Shown here: positions 5,999-6,540 of the stretch, piece after piece
Layout of the letters: the number at the start of each line of letters is the position of its first letter
Numbering within the stretch: position 1 is the first letter of the stretch
Origin: Acidobacteriota bacterium
Lineage (GTDB): Bacteria > Acidobacteriota > Thermoanaerobaculia > Thermoanaerobaculales > Thermoanaerobaculaceae
Length of the DNA stretch: 6,540 bases
Reading direction: 5' to 3'
NCBI GenBank assembly: GCA_027458945.1
Contig: DAIDOU010000159.1
Location: 1 to 6,540, forward strand
The notes under the pieces: generated by a model
Seen by the model: the letters and a program-made list of their open reading frames with translations, nothing else
Told to the model about the DNA's origin: nothing
Database searches by the model: none
Translations under genes and position numbers: made by a program

Positions 5999-6540
5999 AT
6001 GACACACGTCGGTCTGATCACCGGTTCGGGCTTTTACTCCGCGTTCGCCGAACGGCTGGAACCGCACACGGTGGCGACGCCGTTCGGGTCGGTGACCGTG
6101 ACGGAAGGGCGGGCGTGCGCCCACGCCGTGACCCACCTCGCGCGCCACGGCGCGGCGCACGAACGCCTCTCGCACCAGGTCGAGCACCGCGCCAACCTCT
6201 GGGCGCTGCACGAGCTGGGGGTGGACGCGGTCGTGGCGTCGTCGGCCGTCGGGTTGCTGACCGCCGACATCCCGCTCGGCGTCCCGCTCCTGTTCGACGA
6301 CCTCTACTTCCCCTCCAACCGGCTCCCCGGCGGCTCGCTCGCCACGTTCTTCGCCACGCCCGGCGACCCGCGGCGCGGCCACTGGATCCCTGCGGACCCG
6401 TTCTCGCCGGCGCTACGCGCCCGACTCGCGGGCGCCGCGCGTCGCGCGGGGATCGAGGCGGTGGCCGGAGGCTGCTACGCGCACGCCGACGGGCCGCGCT
6501 TCAACACCGCGGCGGAGCACCGCGCCTTGCGCGCCGCGGG
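5999..6540 (+). CDS. MTAP/PNP-family purine nucleoside phosphorylase, 5' part
   Basis: The frame is open from ATG 5999 to the window end (180 codons), about two thirds of the usual 240-290 aa. Family members cleave the N-glycosidic bond of methylthioadenosine or a purine nucleoside with phosphate, releasing the base and a sugar 1-phosphate. Visible blocks: VGLITGSGFYS at 4-14, the phosphate-binding loop (usually GGSG; here TGSG); TPFGSV at 27-32; LARHGAAHERLSHQVEHRANLWALHELG at 47-74, matching the ARHGxxH and ANxWAL blocks of MTAP with Arg49, His50 and His54; SSAVGLL at 81-87, in place of the TACGSL/TNAVGSL block; FDDLY at 99-103; and GGCYAHADGPRFNTAAEHRAL at 157-177, the GPRF substrate-binding motif. 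The C-terminal residues that decide amino- versus oxo-purine specificity lie outside the window. As third gene of the transferase operon, it may act on a modified 5'-deoxyadenosine, such as an arsenic nucleoside, rather than in ordinary salvage; that is inference. Confidence 0.88.
   Translation, partial: MTHVGLITGSGFYSAFAERLEPHTVATPFGSVTVTEGRACAHAVTHLARHGAAHERLSHQVEHRANLWALHELGVDAVVASSAVGLLTADIPLGVPLLFDDLYFPSNRLPGGSLATFFATPGDPRRGHWIPADPFSPALRARLAGAARRAGIEAVAGGCYAHADGPRFNTAAEHRALRAA

Overview
The window is very GC-rich (by eye around or above 70%), with strong G/C preference at third codon positions. It encodes an inner-membrane efflux module (periplasmic adaptor plus MacB/FtsX-type permease), which points to a diderm, Gram-negative-type bacterium. 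The phylum cannot be fixed from this sequence. High GC, short-period intergenic repeats and a rSAM/seleno-associated glycosyltransferase pair would fit lineages such as Acidobacteriota or Myxococcota, but that is only an impression.

Layout, left to right: (1) positions 1-229, minus strand, the 5' end of an unidentified protein with one N-terminal membrane segment, cut by the window edge. (2) A 93-bp divergent spacer with a perfect 9-bp hairpin. (3) purB at 323-1750, plus strand, a complete adenylosuccinate lyase whose closest remembered relative is the animal/eukaryotic ADSL type rather than the common Bacillus type. (4) A 225-bp convergent spacer (1751-1975) made largely of four blocks of 7-8 bp tandem repeats. 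(5) A minus-strand operon, transcribed from about 4565 down to 1976, with a MacA/HlyD-like adaptor (3228-4508) followed by a MacB-like permease (1976-3193). No ATPase gene is present. A 13-codon mini-ORF links the two genes through ATGA overlaps at both ends. (6) A 140-bp divergent control region (4509-4648) with two near-identical 11-bp elements. (7) A plus-strand operon of three tightly packed genes: a TIGR04283-type GT2 glycosyltransferase (4649-5344), a TIGR04282/DUF2064-type transferase (5341-5988), and an MTAP/PNP-family nucleoside phosphorylase (5999 to beyond the window end).

The right-hand operon is the most interesting part. The two transferases belong to a pair known to co-occur with the selenocysteine-associated radical SAM protein ArsS. 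A purine-nucleoside phosphorylase directly downstream fits the need to remove adenine from an arsenic-bearing 5'-deoxyadenosine intermediate. The window probably shows the left end of an arsenosugar-type biosynthetic cluster, with the diagnostic radical SAM and methyltransferase genes, if present, to the right of position 6540. No RNA genes, insertion sequences, CRISPR arrays or att sites were seen, and there is no gene-free stretch longer than 300 bp.
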